DNA of 64,000 nt from Streptomyces sp. CB02058. Its GTDB lineage: Bacteria; Actinomycetota; Actinomycetes; Streptomycetales; Streptomycetaceae. This document shows, piece after piece, positions 55,020-63,154 of this stretch. Location: the NCBI RefSeq assembly GCF_001905505.1, contig NZ_LIPG01000003.1:558001-622000 (forward strand), given 5' to 3'. The notes under the pieces were generated by a model. The model had not been told where the DNA came from, ran no database searches, and saw only the letters and a program-made list of their open reading frames with translations. Position 1 is the stretch's first letter; the number at the start of each line of letters is the position of its first letter. Position numbers and translations under genes: made by a program.

Positions 55020-55430
55020 GTGATGAAGAAGATGATGGCCGGCGCCGCAGTTGCCGTGTCCCTGATCGGTCTGTCCGCCGCTGCGGCCCCCACGGCCATG
55101 GCGATCGGCAACGACCGCGGCACGACGACGAGCAATGGCAACGGCGCCGAGTCGGAGTTCGGCAACAGCTCGACCAAGGGTGACCAGAGCCCGCAGCTCA
55201 GCCTGGTCCAGGGTTCGCTGAACAAGCCCTGCATCGCCCTGCCGGTCAAGGCCAACGTCGGTTCGCTGATCGGTGCCATTCCGATCGCGGTCCAGGACAT
55301 CAACGTCCTGTCCAACCCGCAGAACCAGCAGTGCGCGGACAACTCCACCCAGGCCAAGGGTGACGAGCCGCTGTCGCACATCCTGAACGACATCCCGGTT
55401 CTCTCGGGCAACGGCGTCGGCAACAACTGA
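55020..55430 (+). CDS. rodlin (copy 3)
   Basis: 136 residues from GTG 55020 (ATG 55023 is the alternative; AAAGGTG lies upstream). Signal peptide about 1-28. Mature sequence GNDRGTTTSNGNGAESEFG, DQSPQLSLVQGSLNKPCIAL, VKANVGSLIGAIPIAVQDIN, QNQQCADNS, LSHILNDIPVLSGNGVGNN. The central part is almost the same as rodlin 1, the ends resemble rodlin 2, which suggests exchange between copies. A terminator follows at 55455-55490. Confidence 0.95.
   Translation: MMKKMMAGAAVAVSLIGLSAAAAPTAMAIGNDRGTTTSNGNGAESEFGNSSTKGDQSPQLSLVQGSLNKPCIALPVKANVGSLIGAIPIAVQDINVLSNPQNQQCADNSTQAKGDEPLSHILNDIPVLSGNGVGNN
55137..55257 (+). repeat. 121-bp segment nearly identical to rodlin 1 (52553-52673)
   Basis: Partner of the segment in rodlin 1; two silent differences over 121 bp. 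The copies are in direct orientation 2.6 kb apart, so recombination between them could delete the short chaplin, the small secreted protein and rodlin 2. Confidence 0.8.
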
Positions 55431-55454
55431 CGTCGCGAGGCACCGCGGACACGA

Positions 55455-55490
55455 CGATGCCCACCACTCCACGGGGGGTGGTGGGCATCG
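55455..55490. terminator. terminator between rodlin 3 and the convergent gene
   Basis: A 13-bp stem (CGATGCCCACCAC with GTGGTGGGCATCG) starting 25 nt past the rodlin stop. It can serve both convergent genes. Confidence 0.8.
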
Positions 55491-55506
55491 CCATGGGTCC
55501 GGGTGA

Positions 55507-56004
55507 TCAGCCCAGGCTGCGCACGGGCAGGAGGCAGTGGGCCGAGGTCCTGATGACCTCCGGGTCGCCCACGAAGGCGCGCAGCTGCTCCTCGCCGACC
55601 GGCTGCCCGGGTACGGCGGCGGGCCACGGCCGGGTGGCGAACATCCCGTGCACCGTGCCCGCGTCGCGCGCCGCGGCCAGCCACTCCGGGGGAACGGTGT
55701 ACTGCGCCTTGAAGTGAGGCAGGGTCAGCACGACCTGCCCGGCCTGGACGAGCAGCTTCACCGGGAAGTTCGGCATCGATGTCGCGTCCAGTGTCTCGCC
55801 GCCCACCTGCAGCCCGCTGCGCTCCAGGGCCGTGTGCATGGCCTGCTCCCCTGCCTCCGGTCCGTCGGGGCCGTCGCCCAGGGAGTAGGCGAGCAGGAAG
55901 GCGGTCTCGGGCTCTCCGGGGTTGGAGCCACTCCAGGCGATCAGGATCTGGGTGCCCAACTGGGCTTGCGAGTAAGGGAGGGTGGCGGAATTGGGTGAGG
56001 TCAT
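55507..56004 (-). CDS. DUF5949-like protein
   Basis: 165 residues beginning MTSPNSATLPYSQAQLGTQI, with LIAWSGSNPGEPETAFLLAYSLGDG, EQAMHTALERSGLQVGGET and TLPHFKAQYTVPPEWLAAARD. From memory this is the Streptomyces DUF5949 family, cytosolic and of unknown function. The fold looks mixed alpha/beta with a predicted central sheet. ATG 56004 was chosen as the point where family-like sequence begins; an extension to 56076 has no ribosome binding site. Confidence 0.7.
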   Translation of the reverse strand: MTSPNSATLPYSQAQLGTQILIAWSGSNPGEPETAFLLAYSLGDGPDGPEAGEQAMHTALERSGLQVGGETLDATSMPNFPVKLLVQAGQVVLTLPHFKAQYTVPPEWLAAARDAGTVHGMFATRPWPAAVPGQPVGEEQLRAFVGDPEVIRTSAHCLLPVRSLG

Positions 56005-56120
56005 GTCCGGCACCCTAACGGCCTGAGACCGGTCGATGTGCACGCGTATCACCTGATCGTGGAGTATTTCTCTCAACTCAGGTCAAACCACCTGGTCGTG
56101 CGCTCGCCCTCGAAAACCTG

Positions 56121-56151
56121 TTGACGCAGCGGGGAGCACCCCGGCTACTGT
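56121..56151 (+). promoter_or_regulatory. candidate vegetative promoter of the rsgA unit
   Basis: TTGACG at 56121-56126 and TACTGT at 56146-56151, a good match to the main sigma factor hexamers, with a slightly long 19-nt spacer. It lies 37 nt before a short reading frame and 170 nt before rsgA. Confidence 0.5.
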
Positions 56152-56187
56152 GTGCGCAGTTCGAGGAATCAGGAGGTGAGGACATTG

Positions 56188-56256
56188 ATGACTGTCGTTG
56201 CGAGGGGCGCTGCCCCCACGAAGCACATCACTCCCACCCCCGTGGCCACCGGCTGA
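56188..56256 (+). CDS. possible 22-residue leader peptide upstream of rsgA
   Basis: ATG 56188 is preceded by AGGAGGTGAGG, one of the strongest ribosome binding sites in the window, and runs 22 codons (MTVVARGAAPTKHITPTPVATG, split here as MTVVARGAAPT and KHITPTPVATG) to a TGA at 56254. It ends 64 nt before the rsgA start. The strong site suggests real translation; the purpose may be control of rsgA. Confidence 0.45.
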   Translation: MTVVARGAAPTKHITPTPVATG

Positions 56257-56320
56257 CCTCGACCTTCTCTCTCCGCGCCTGAACGCGCCTTGCCGGGGCC
56301 GCCCTTGTGAAGGGTCTCCC

Positions 56321-57484
56321 TTGTCTTTCCCCGTTCTTCCGCTTTCTCCTTCTTCCACCTCGTCGCACCCCCTGACCCCGTACGGCTGGGACGACGACTG
56401 GGCCGCCGACTTCGCGCCGTACGCCGAGCAGGGGCTCCTGCCGGGCCGTGTGGTGCGGGTGGACCGCGGGCAGTGCGACGTGGTCACCCCGCGCGGCACC
56501 CTCAGGGCGGACACCGCGTTCGTCGTGCCCCGCGACCCGATGCGGATCGTCTGCACCGGCGACTGGGTTGCCGTCGACCCCGACGGCGACCCTCAGTTCG
56601 TCCGTACGCTCCTGCCGCGGCGCACCGCCTTCGTCCGCTCGACCTCGTCGCAGCGCTCCGAGGGCCAGGTCCTCGCCACCAACATCGACCACATCGTCAT
56701 CTGTGTATCGCTCGCCGTGGAGCTGGACCTCGGACGGCTGGAACGGTTCCTCGCGCTGGCCATGTCGAGCACCGCGGGGGCCGCTCTGCTCGGCGACGGG
56801 ACACAGGCCGAGCGGTACGAGGCGCACACCGTCGTGCTGCTCACCAAGGCCGACCTCGTCCCGGACCCCGTCACGCTGTCCCATCTCGTCGAGGACATCG
56901 AGCGCGTCGCCCCCGGGGTGCAGGTGCTGCCCGTCAGCTCCGCCACCGGGGAGGGCGTCGACGTGTTCGGCGCGATCATCGGCGGCGGTACGAGTGTGCT
57001 GCTCGGGACCTCGGGGGCCGGGAAGTCGACCCTCGCCAACACGCTCCTCGGCCAGGACGTGATGGACGTGCGGGCCGCGCGTGACGTGGACGGCAAGGGC
57101 CGGCACACCACCACCACCCGCAACCTCCTCGTGCTGCCGGGCGGTGGCGTGCTCATCGACACCCCCGGGCTGCGCGGGGTCGGCCTCTTCGACGCGGAGG
57201 CCGGCGTCGGCCAGGTCTTCTCCGAGATCGAGGACCTGGCACAGCGGTGCCGCTTCCACGACTGCGCCCACGAGTCCGAGCCCGGATGTGCAGTGCTCGG
57301 CGCGATCGAGGACGGGTCGCTGGCCGAACGGCGCCTGGACAGCTACCGCAAGCTGCTCAGGGAGAACCACCGCATCGCGGCCAAGACCGATGCGCGGCTG
57401 CGCTCCGAGACCCTGCGCGAGTGGAAGCGCAGGGGCGCGGAGGGCAAGGCGGCCATGGAGCTGAAGCGGGGCCGCACCCGGTAG
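56321..57484 (+). CDS. rsgA: ribosome small-subunit GTPase RsgA
   Basis: 387 residues. An OB-fold N-domain (GRVVRVDRGQCDVVTP) is followed by the circularly permuted GTPase: LTKADLVPD (G4), PVSSATGEG (G5), GTSGAGKSTLANTLLG (G1) and DTPGLRGVG (G3). The C-terminal zinc motif is CRFHDCAHESEPGC. It helps late maturation of the 30S subunit. The start is set at TTG 56321, with AAGGG 6 nt upstream, because upstream sequence has no family similarity; a start nearer GWDDDW is possible. Confidence 0.93.
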   Translation: MSFPVLPLSPSSTSSHPLTPYGWDDDWAADFAPYAEQGLLPGRVVRVDRGQCDVVTPRGTLRADTAFVVPRDPMRIVCTGDWVAVDPDGDPQFVRTLLPRRTAFVRSTSSQRSEGQVLATNIDHIVICVSLAVELDLGRLERFLALAMSSTAGAALLGDGTQAERYEAHTVVLLTKADLVPDPVTLSHLVEDIERVAPGVQVLPVSSATGEGVDVFGAIIGGGTSVLLGTSGAGKSTLANTLLGQDVMDVRAARDVDGKGRHTTTTRNLLVLPGGGVLIDTPGLRGVGLFDAEAGVGQVFSEIEDLAQRCRFHDCAHESEPGCAVLGAIEDGSLAERRLDSYRKLLRENHRIAAKTDARLRSETLREWKRRGAEGKAAMELKRGRTR

Positions 57485-57500
57485 GGGACGAAGCGGCAGG

Positions 57501-57533
57501 GGAGTGCCGGGGCGGCAGCCGCCCCGGCACTCC
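57501..57533. terminator. bidirectional terminator after rsgA
   Basis: A near-continuous palindrome: GGAGTGCCGGGGCGGC at 57501-57516 and its complement at 57518-57533, folding with a small loop. It lies between convergent rsgA and the DUF456 gene. Confidence 0.85.
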
Positions 57534-57539
57534 CGCGTC

Positions 57540-58022
57540 TCAGCCCCAGATGACCGCTCCCAGCCAGGCCCCCACCACCAGCAGACAGCAGAACAGCTCC
57601 AGGAGCACCGAGTACCCCGTCGCCCGCATCACGGACTTGAGCGAGGCCAGGCCCGCGGCCCGGCTGCCGAGACGCAGGCGCTCGGCGCCGTAGACCGCGC
57701 CCACGTACCCCAGGATCCCGCCCACCACCGGGACCACGAAGAACCCGGCGATGGCCGCGAGCCCGCCCGCCATCAGCGTCTTGCGCGGCGCCCCCGACTC
57801 ATGGGGGCGCCGCGCGGGCATCAGGGCCTTGAGCGCCTGGTTCAGCAGCAGCAGGCACGTCGAGCCGATCAGCACGGCCCAGGCGACCGGCGTCGGGTCC
57901 GTCAGCGCCCACCAGAGCACCGCCGCCCAGACGATCGCCTGCCCGGGGACACCCGGCACCAGCACTCCCACCAGGCCGAGCAGCATCAGAGCCCCGACGG
58001 CGACGAGCTGCCACACACTCAT
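57540..58022 (-). CDS. DUF456 membrane protein
   Basis: 160 residues, almost all hydrophobic, with four to five membrane segments: LVAVGALMLLGLVGVLVPGVPG at the start, IVWAAVLWWALTD, a TLMAGGLAAIAGFFVVPVVGGILGYVGAVY core and a C-terminal YSVLLELFCCLLVVGAWLGAVIWG. The PGxPG and glycine-rich pattern fits the DUF456 family, whose function is unknown. Two adjacent cysteines lie in the last helix. Standing alone between two terminators or regulators, it has no operon clue. Confidence 0.85.
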   Translation of the reverse strand: MSVWQLVAVGALMLLGLVGVLVPGVPGQAIVWAAVLWWALTDPTPVAWAVLIGSTCLLLLNQALKALMPARRPHESGAPRKTLMAGGLAAIAGFFVVPVVGGILGYVGAVYGAERLRLGSRAAGLASLKSVMRATGYSVLLELFCCLLVVGAWLGAVIWG

Positions 58023-58100
58023 TCGACCAGCGTGCCGGAGTCCGCCGGGTCCCGCCCGTCAGCGCGGGTCCCAAAAGGCCCGGAGCGGCGGCCGGCGGAG

Positions 58101-59087
58101 TCAGCGTGGGGCGCGGGCCACCCATCCGCGTTCGTACGCGTGCCAGCCCAGCTGCAGCCGGGTGGTCACCCCGGTGAGCTCCATGAGTCCCTTCACCCGC
58201 CGCTGCACGGTCCGCAGGCCCAGATCCAGCTGCTTCGCCACGCTCGCGTCCGTCAGACCGGCCAGCAGCAGCGAGAGGATCTCCAGATCGGTCGGATCGG
58301 CCCCCGGGCCGTTCTCTTCCCTGATCCCGTCCCCGCCGAGCCGCAGCGGCATCGCGTCCCGCCACACCGCCTCGAAGAGACCCATCAGGGACTCCAGCAG
58401 CCCACTGGCGTGGATCACCAGGGCCGCGGGTTCGGCCCCGCGGCCGGTCAGCGGCACCATGGCGAGCGACGCGTCGGCGACCACCAGCTTCGTCGGCACC
58501 CTGTCCACCACCCGGCACTGCTCGTCGCGGCTCAGCGCCGCCGACAGCTCCACGATGCCGGACGGCAGCGACAGCACGTCCCGCTCGACGACCACGCGGT
58601 ACGAGACACCCCGCATCGCCGCCCGCTCCTCGGACTCGTTCTCCAGTCCGCTGACCGCGATCGGCTTCCCCGTGACCAGCGCGCAGACCTCCGTGGTGGC
58701 GCCCAGTTGCAGCTGGTGGAACCGGTGGGAGACCGCGCTCGCCCCGGTCACCACCTCCACCAGGTCGTGCACCGCGGGTTCGGCCGCCTCGGCCCGGTAC
58801 TCCTCGGCGAGCAGCGCGGACGCCAGCTCCGCCTGTTCCAGCTCGTGGCGCTGCTGGGTGAGCAGCGCGCCCAGCGCGACCCCGGGCGGCGCGGCGACCC
58901 AGCGGTCCGCCCGTGACGAGGACTGGGCCACGAGCCCCTGCTGTTCCAGCCTGCGCAGCGCGCGTTCCGTGTCCGCCTCCGGCTGGGCCAGCCGTCTCGC
59001 GAGATCGGAGAGTTCCGCGGCTCCCGCCGCGACCAGCGCCCTGTAGGCCGCCTCCTGTCTCTCGTCGAGACCTATCGCTGACAGCAT
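58101..59087 (-). CDS. TrmB-like / LuxR-type transcriptional regulator
   Basis: 328 residues. The N-terminal winged helix is TrmB/MarR-like (LDERQEAAYRALVAAGAAELSDLARRL, ALRRLEQQGLVAQSS). A coiled stretch (LLTQQRHELEQAELASALLAEEY) and a central sensor region follow. The C-terminal LuxR helix-turn-helix is DLEILSLLLAGLTDASVAKQLDLGLRTVQRRVKGLM, followed by LGWHAYERGW. This layout is common in Streptomyces and usually controls unknown targets. GGGAGGG precedes ATG 59087 with a 6-nt spacer. Divergent from the PP2C-like gene over 296 nt in which no clear promoter was seen. Confidence 0.88.
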   Translation of the reverse strand: MLSAIGLDERQEAAYRALVAAGAAELSDLARRLAQPEADTERALRRLEQQGLVAQSSSRADRWVAAPPGVALGALLTQQRHELEQAELASALLAEEYRAEAAEPAVHDLVEVVTGASAVSHRFHQLQLGATTEVCALVTGKPIAVSGLENESEERAAMRGVSYRVVVERDVLSLPSGIVELSAALSRDEQCRVVDRVPTKLVVADASLAMVPLTGRGAEPAALVIHASGLLESLMGLFEAVWRDAMPLRLGGDGIREENGPGADPTDLEILSLLLAGLTDASVAKQLDLGLRTVQRRVKGLMELTGVTTRLQLGWHAYERGWVARAPR

Positions 59088-59383
59088 CCTCGGCCCTCCC
59101 GGATCGGTGCTCGCGCGTTCCCGCGCCCGTCGGGCGGGGTGCGACGTGGCGGGAACCGGCCACGGCGTAAACCCGCCGAGGTCATCATGCCCCGTAGCAC
59201 CGGTCCCTCTGACAGTCTGGCGGCACCGCAGTACCACCCGCCCCGCAGGCGGTGGGCTGATCTCACAGACCGGCCCGCCGGGCGACCTTCCCGTGGGGGG
59301 TGGGGACGCTCGGCGGGTCCTACTTCCGGGCCACTTTCGGGATGACCCGGTTTCGTACGCCCCGAGCGGTCGAAAATATGGGC

Positions 59384-60814
59384 ATGAGCCAGCAGGGGGA
59401 GAGGCCCGCCGCCCACGAGGACGAGTGGTGGCGCCGGCTGTACGACGAGACCGCGCCGGACACCGGCCCGAGCGGCGCGGCCGACAGTCTCGACGACCGT
59501 TTCGACTCGGCGTCGGTCGCCGTGGGCGAGGCTGAGGAGCACGGTGACCACCCGGTCACGGTGGTCCCCCTGCCCGACCCGCGCCTGCCGGAGACGCCGC
59601 CCGCCGCGTCCCGGCCTCCGGGCCGCGCGCCGGAGCCGCCCGCGCCGGATCTGAAGGGCGCCCCGCCGGAGCGGAACGCGCCAGGCCCGACGCCGCCCGG
59701 GCCTTCGCGCACCCCGCGCACCGTCTCGTTCGGGCGTGCGCCCTGGGAGGCGCCCGACGGGCCGCCTCCCAGGCCCCAGACCTTCGCCGTACGGCCCCCG
59801 GCGCCGCCCCCGCCCCCCGAGGCGCCGGCCGAACCGCCCGTGGCCGCCCCGGCGGCGCCCGCGCGTCCCGTGGTCGGGCACATCGGGGACCGGCCGCCGA
59901 CCTACGACGCGGAGCCCGCCGCCCTGCCCGCCTCGGGGCCCGACGACCTCGACGCGCTCGTCCCCGACACCGTCCTCGACGGCGCCCGCTACGGGACCTA
60001 CACCCTGCGGGCCGCCTCCGTGCGCGGGGACTCCGCGCGCTTTCGCGGCGAGCCCCGCCGCGACGCCCTGCTCACCGCGCGCTTCGGCGCCGGGGACGGG
60101 GCCCTGGTCCTGGTCGCCGTGGCCGGAGGAGCCCGGGGTGAGGAACAGGCCCACCTCGCCGCGGCCGACGCCTGTCGCTGGATCGGCGGATCGGTCGCCC
60201 GCAGCCACGCCCGGCTCTCCGACGACATACGGGCGGGACGCAGAGGCGACCTGAAATCGGGTCTGCACCGCCTCACCGACCGTACGTACGGCAAGCTGCG
60301 TGCCCGCGCCGCCGAGCTGGGTCTCGAACCCTCGGCCTACAGCGCGGGCCTGCGCTGCCTGCTGCTGTCCGCAGACCCGGAGTGCCGCACCCGGGTCTTC
60401 TTCGGCATCGGCCCCGGCGGTCTGTTCCGGCTGCGCGACGGCGCCTGGCAGGACCTCGACCCGGAGCTCCCGGCGACGGGCGGCGGGGCGAGCGAAGCGA
60501 CCCCCGGCGGGGACCGGCTGACGATGGATCTGCAGATCGCGACGCCCCCGTCCCCGTACGCCGAGGACCCGCCGCAACCGCCCCCCGAGCCCTTCCGCTT
60601 CCGCGCCTCCGTCGCCAGGCGGGGGGACACGCTGCTGCTCTGCGGGAACGGCCTGGCCGAACCGATGCGCGGCGAGCCGGCGCTCGCGGAAGAACTGGCG
60701 CGGCGCTGGACGGGCGGCAGCCCGCCGGGACTGCCCGCCTATCTGGCCGACACCCAGCTCCGGACCAAGGGGTACGCCGACGACCGCACCAGCGCGGCGG
60801 TCTGGGAGGCGTAA
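59384..60814 (+). CDS. PP2C-like protein, probably non-catalytic
   Basis: 476 residues. Residues 1-30 read MSQQGERPAAHEDEWWRRLYDE. Residues 60-190 are Pro/Ala-rich and disordered. The PP2C-like domain spans about 215-470 (YTLRAASVRGDSARFRGEPRRDALL, LVLVAVAGGARGEEQAH, LLLCGNGLAEP, YADDRTSAAVW). In active PP2C enzymes the second segment contains an aspartate that binds metal (VADG); here it is AVAGG, so phosphatase activity is doubtful. The late DDRT aspartate is kept. It may bind phosphoproteins. Start 59384 is chosen on family grounds; ATG 59378 is 6 nt upstream. Confidence 0.78.
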   Translation: MSQQGERPAAHEDEWWRRLYDETAPDTGPSGAADSLDDRFDSASVAVGEAEEHGDHPVTVVPLPDPRLPETPPAASRPPGRAPEPPAPDLKGAPPERNAPGPTPPGPSRTPRTVSFGRAPWEAPDGPPPRPQTFAVRPPAPPPPPEAPAEPPVAAPAAPARPVVGHIGDRPPTYDAEPAALPASGPDDLDALVPDTVLDGARYGTYTLRAASVRGDSARFRGEPRRDALLTARFGAGDGALVLVAVAGGARGEEQAHLAAADACRWIGGSVARSHARLSDDIRAGRRGDLKSGLHRLTDRTYGKLRARAAELGLEPSAYSAGLRCLLLSADPECRTRVFFGIGPGGLFRLRDGAWQDLDPELPATGGGASEATPGGDRLTMDLQIATPPSPYAEDPPQPPPEPFRFRASVARRGDTLLLCGNGLAEPMRGEPALAEELARRWTGGSPPGLPAYLADTQLRTKGYADDRTSAAVWEA

Positions 60815-60875
60815 CGGCGCGGGCCATGGGTTGATGGAGTGCGGGGACAGCCGGAGGCAGAGAGGGCGCGCACCC

Positions 60876-62618
60876 ATGGCCAAGCAGAACGTGTCGGAAC
60901 AGTTCGTCGACATCCTCGTGCGGGCGGGGGTCAAGCGGCTGTACGGCGTCGTCGGCGACAGCCTGAACCCCGTGGTGGACGCGGTCCGGCGCAACTCCGC
61001 CGTCGAGTGGATCCAGGTCAGGCACGAGGAGACGGCCGCGTTCGCGGCGGGCGCCGAGGCACAGATCACCGGCAGCCTCGCCGCCTGCGCCGGGTCCTGC
61101 GGCCCCGGCAATCTCCACCTCATCAACGGCCTGTACGACGCTCACCGCTCGATGGCCCCGGTCCTCGCCCTCGCCTCGCACATCCCGTCGAGCGAGATCG
61201 GCCTCGGCTACTTCCAGGAGACCCATCCCGAGCTCCTCTTCCAGGAGTGCAGCCACTACAACGAGATGATCTCCAATCCGCAGCAGATGCCGCGTCTGCT
61301 CCAGACGGCGATCCAGCACGCGATCGGCCGGGGCGGCGTCAGCGTCGTCTCGATGCCCGGTGACATCGCCTCGCAGCCGGCCCCGGAGAAGTCGATCGAG
61401 CACGCGCTGGTCACCTCGCGGCCCTCGGTGAAGCCCGGCGACGAGGAGATCGAGAAGCTCCGCCGGATGATCGACGAGGCCAAACGGGTGACGCTCTTCT
61501 GCGGGAGCGGAACGGCCGGCGCCCACGCCGAGGTGATGGAGCTGGCCGAGCGGGTCAAGGCGCCGGTCGGCCACGCCCTGCGCGGCAAGGAGTGGATCCA
61601 GTACGACAACCCGTACGACGTCGGCATGAGCGGGCTGCTCGGCTACGGCGCCGCCTACGAGGCGACCAACGAGTGCGATCTGCTGATCCTGCTGGGCACC
61701 GACTTCCCGTACAACGCGTTCCTCCCCACCGATGTCCGGATCGTCCAGGTCGATGTACGCCCCGAGCACCTGGGCCGCCGGTCCAAGCTCGACCTGGCGG
61801 TCTGGGGCGACGTACGCGAGACGCTGCGTGCCCTGACCCCGCGCGTGAAGGCCAAGACCGACCGCAAGTTCCTCGACCGGATGCTCAAGAAGCACGCCGA
61901 CGCCCTGGAGGGCGTGGTCAAGGCCTACACCCGCAAGGTCGAGAAGCACGTCCCGATCCACCCGGAGTACGTCGCCTCGGTCCTGGACGAACTGGCCGAC
62001 AAGGACGCGGTGTTCACGGTGGACACCGGCATGTGCAATGTGTGGGCGGCCCGCTATCTCACGCCCAACGGCCGCCGCCGGGTGATCGGTTCGTTCAGCC
62101 ACGGCTCGATGGCCAACGCGCTGCCGCAGGCGATCGGCGCCCAGTTCACCGACCGGAACCGCCAGGTCGTGTCGATGTCCGGAGACGGCGGATTCACCAT
62201 GCTGATGGGCGACTTCCTCACGCTCGTCCAGTACAACCTGCCGGTGAAGGTCGTCCTCTTCAACAACTCCTCGCTCGGCATGGTCGAGCTGGAGATGCTG
62301 GTCGCCGGGCTGCCGTCGTTCGGCACGACCAACAAGAACCCGGACTTCGCCGCGATCGCCCGGGCCTCCGGGGCCTTCGGCGTGCGGGTGGAGAAGCCCA
62401 AGCAGCTGGAGGGCGCGCTCAAGGACGCCTTCCGGCACAAGGGGCCCGCGCTCGTCGATGTGGTCACCGACCCGAACGCCCTCTCCATCCCGCCGAAGAT
62501 CAGCGCCGACATGGTCACCGGCTTCGCGCTCTCCGCCAGCAAGATCGTCCTGGACGGCGGGGTCGGCAGGATGCTCCAGATGGCCCGCTCCAACCTCAGG
62601 AACGTGCCGCGTCCCTGA
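60876..62618 (+). CDS. poxB: thiamine-diphosphate pyruvate oxidase/dehydrogenase (PoxB type)
   Basis: 580 residues, three-domain ThDP enzyme. The PYR domain holds the catalytic glutamate E51 (VRHEETAAFAAG). The central FAD domain has LFCGSGTAGAHAEVMELAERV. The PP domain has the ThDP/Mg motif GDGGFTMLMGDFLTLVQYNLP, then VVLFNNSSLGM. The C-terminal 40 residues (KISADMVTGFALSASKIVLDGG) resemble the membrane-association tail of PoxB. It turns pyruvate into acetate and CO2, passing electrons to quinone. ATG 60876 begins family similarity at MAKQNVSEQF. Confidence 0.93.
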   Translation: MAKQNVSEQFVDILVRAGVKRLYGVVGDSLNPVVDAVRRNSAVEWIQVRHEETAAFAAGAEAQITGSLAACAGSCGPGNLHLINGLYDAHRSMAPVLALASHIPSSEIGLGYFQETHPELLFQECSHYNEMISNPQQMPRLLQTAIQHAIGRGGVSVVSMPGDIASQPAPEKSIEHALVTSRPSVKPGDEEIEKLRRMIDEAKRVTLFCGSGTAGAHAEVMELAERVKAPVGHALRGKEWIQYDNPYDVGMSGLLGYGAAYEATNECDLLILLGTDFPYNAFLPTDVRIVQVDVRPEHLGRRSKLDLAVWGDVRETLRALTPRVKAKTDRKFLDRMLKKHADALEGVVKAYTRKVEKHVPIHPEYVASVLDELADKDAVFTVDTGMCNVWAARYLTPNGRRRVIGSFSHGSMANALPQAIGAQFTDRNRQVVSMSGDGGFTMLMGDFLTLVQYNLPVKVVLFNNSSLGMVELEMLVAGLPSFGTTNKNPDFAAIARASGAFGVRVEKPKQLEGALKDAFRHKGPALVDVVTDPNALSIPPKISADMVTGFALSASKIVLDGGVGRMLQMARSNLRNVPRP

Positions 62619-62644
62619 GGGAGGCCGCCCCGGGCCTCGCTGCC

Positions 62645-62664
62645 CCCGGGCCTGTGCGCCCGGG
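62645..62664. terminator. hairpin between poxB and the convergent inhibitor gene
   Basis: CCCGGGC at 62645-62651 and GCCCGGG at 62658-62664 with a 6-nt loop, 27 nt past the poxB stop and just before the end of the barstar-like gene. Confidence 0.5.
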
Positions 62665-62667
62665 AGT

Positions 62668-63057
62668 TCAGCCCAGGCGCAGGGTTCCGGGTGCCGTCCG
62701 TTCCGTGATGATCCCGACCAGCTGGTCGAAGAGCGTCGGTCCGCGCCCCGCCCGGGCCTCGGCCAGTTCCCGTTCGAGGCGGCCCCGGTTGGTGGGGTGC
62801 GCGCGGGGGAGCAGCCGTTCCAGCCGGCGGGCGGTCTCTTCGTGGCCCAGGGCGCGGGCGGAGCGGGCGTGGTCGCGCCACTCGATGACGAACGAGCCGT
62901 CGTCCGGGGTGCCGAAACCGCCGCTCAGGCAGTCCGCGAAGGCGTCGAGACCGCGGCCGAAGTAGCCGCCGGGGCCGTTCACCGCCTCGCCGATCGCGTC
63001 CCAGAAGCTCTCCAGGCCGGTGATGCCCGAGCCGTCGATCACATAGGTCACGGTCAT
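62668..63057 (-). CDS. barstar-family ribonuclease inhibitor
   Basis: 129 residues, cytosolic. TYVIDGSGITGLESFWDAIGEAVNGPGGYFGRGLDAFADCLSGGFGTPDDGSF (shown here as the run from TYVIDG to DDGSF) has the barstar order: first strand, helix ending GGYFGRGLDAF, then the acidic loop that would plug the nuclease active site. The C-terminal half (HEETARRLERLLPRA) is a helical extension. It lies directly downstream of a secreted RNase Sa-type gene on the same strand, so it should protect the producer from that enzyme before export. ATG 63057 begins family similarity. Confidence 0.85.
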   Translation of the reverse strand: MTVTYVIDGSGITGLESFWDAIGEAVNGPGGYFGRGLDAFADCLSGGFGTPDDGSFVIEWRDHARSARALGHEETARRLERLLPRAHPTNRGRLERELAEARAGRGPTLFDQLVGIITERTAPGTLRLG

Positions 63058-63154
63058 GCGTGGAGCGTACAAGCGCGCTCTTCCCGGTCGCCGGTCCGAG
63101 GGCCCGCGCCGCAGGTGGGGGACTACGGCGCGGACCGGACCGGGGGAGTGCGGA

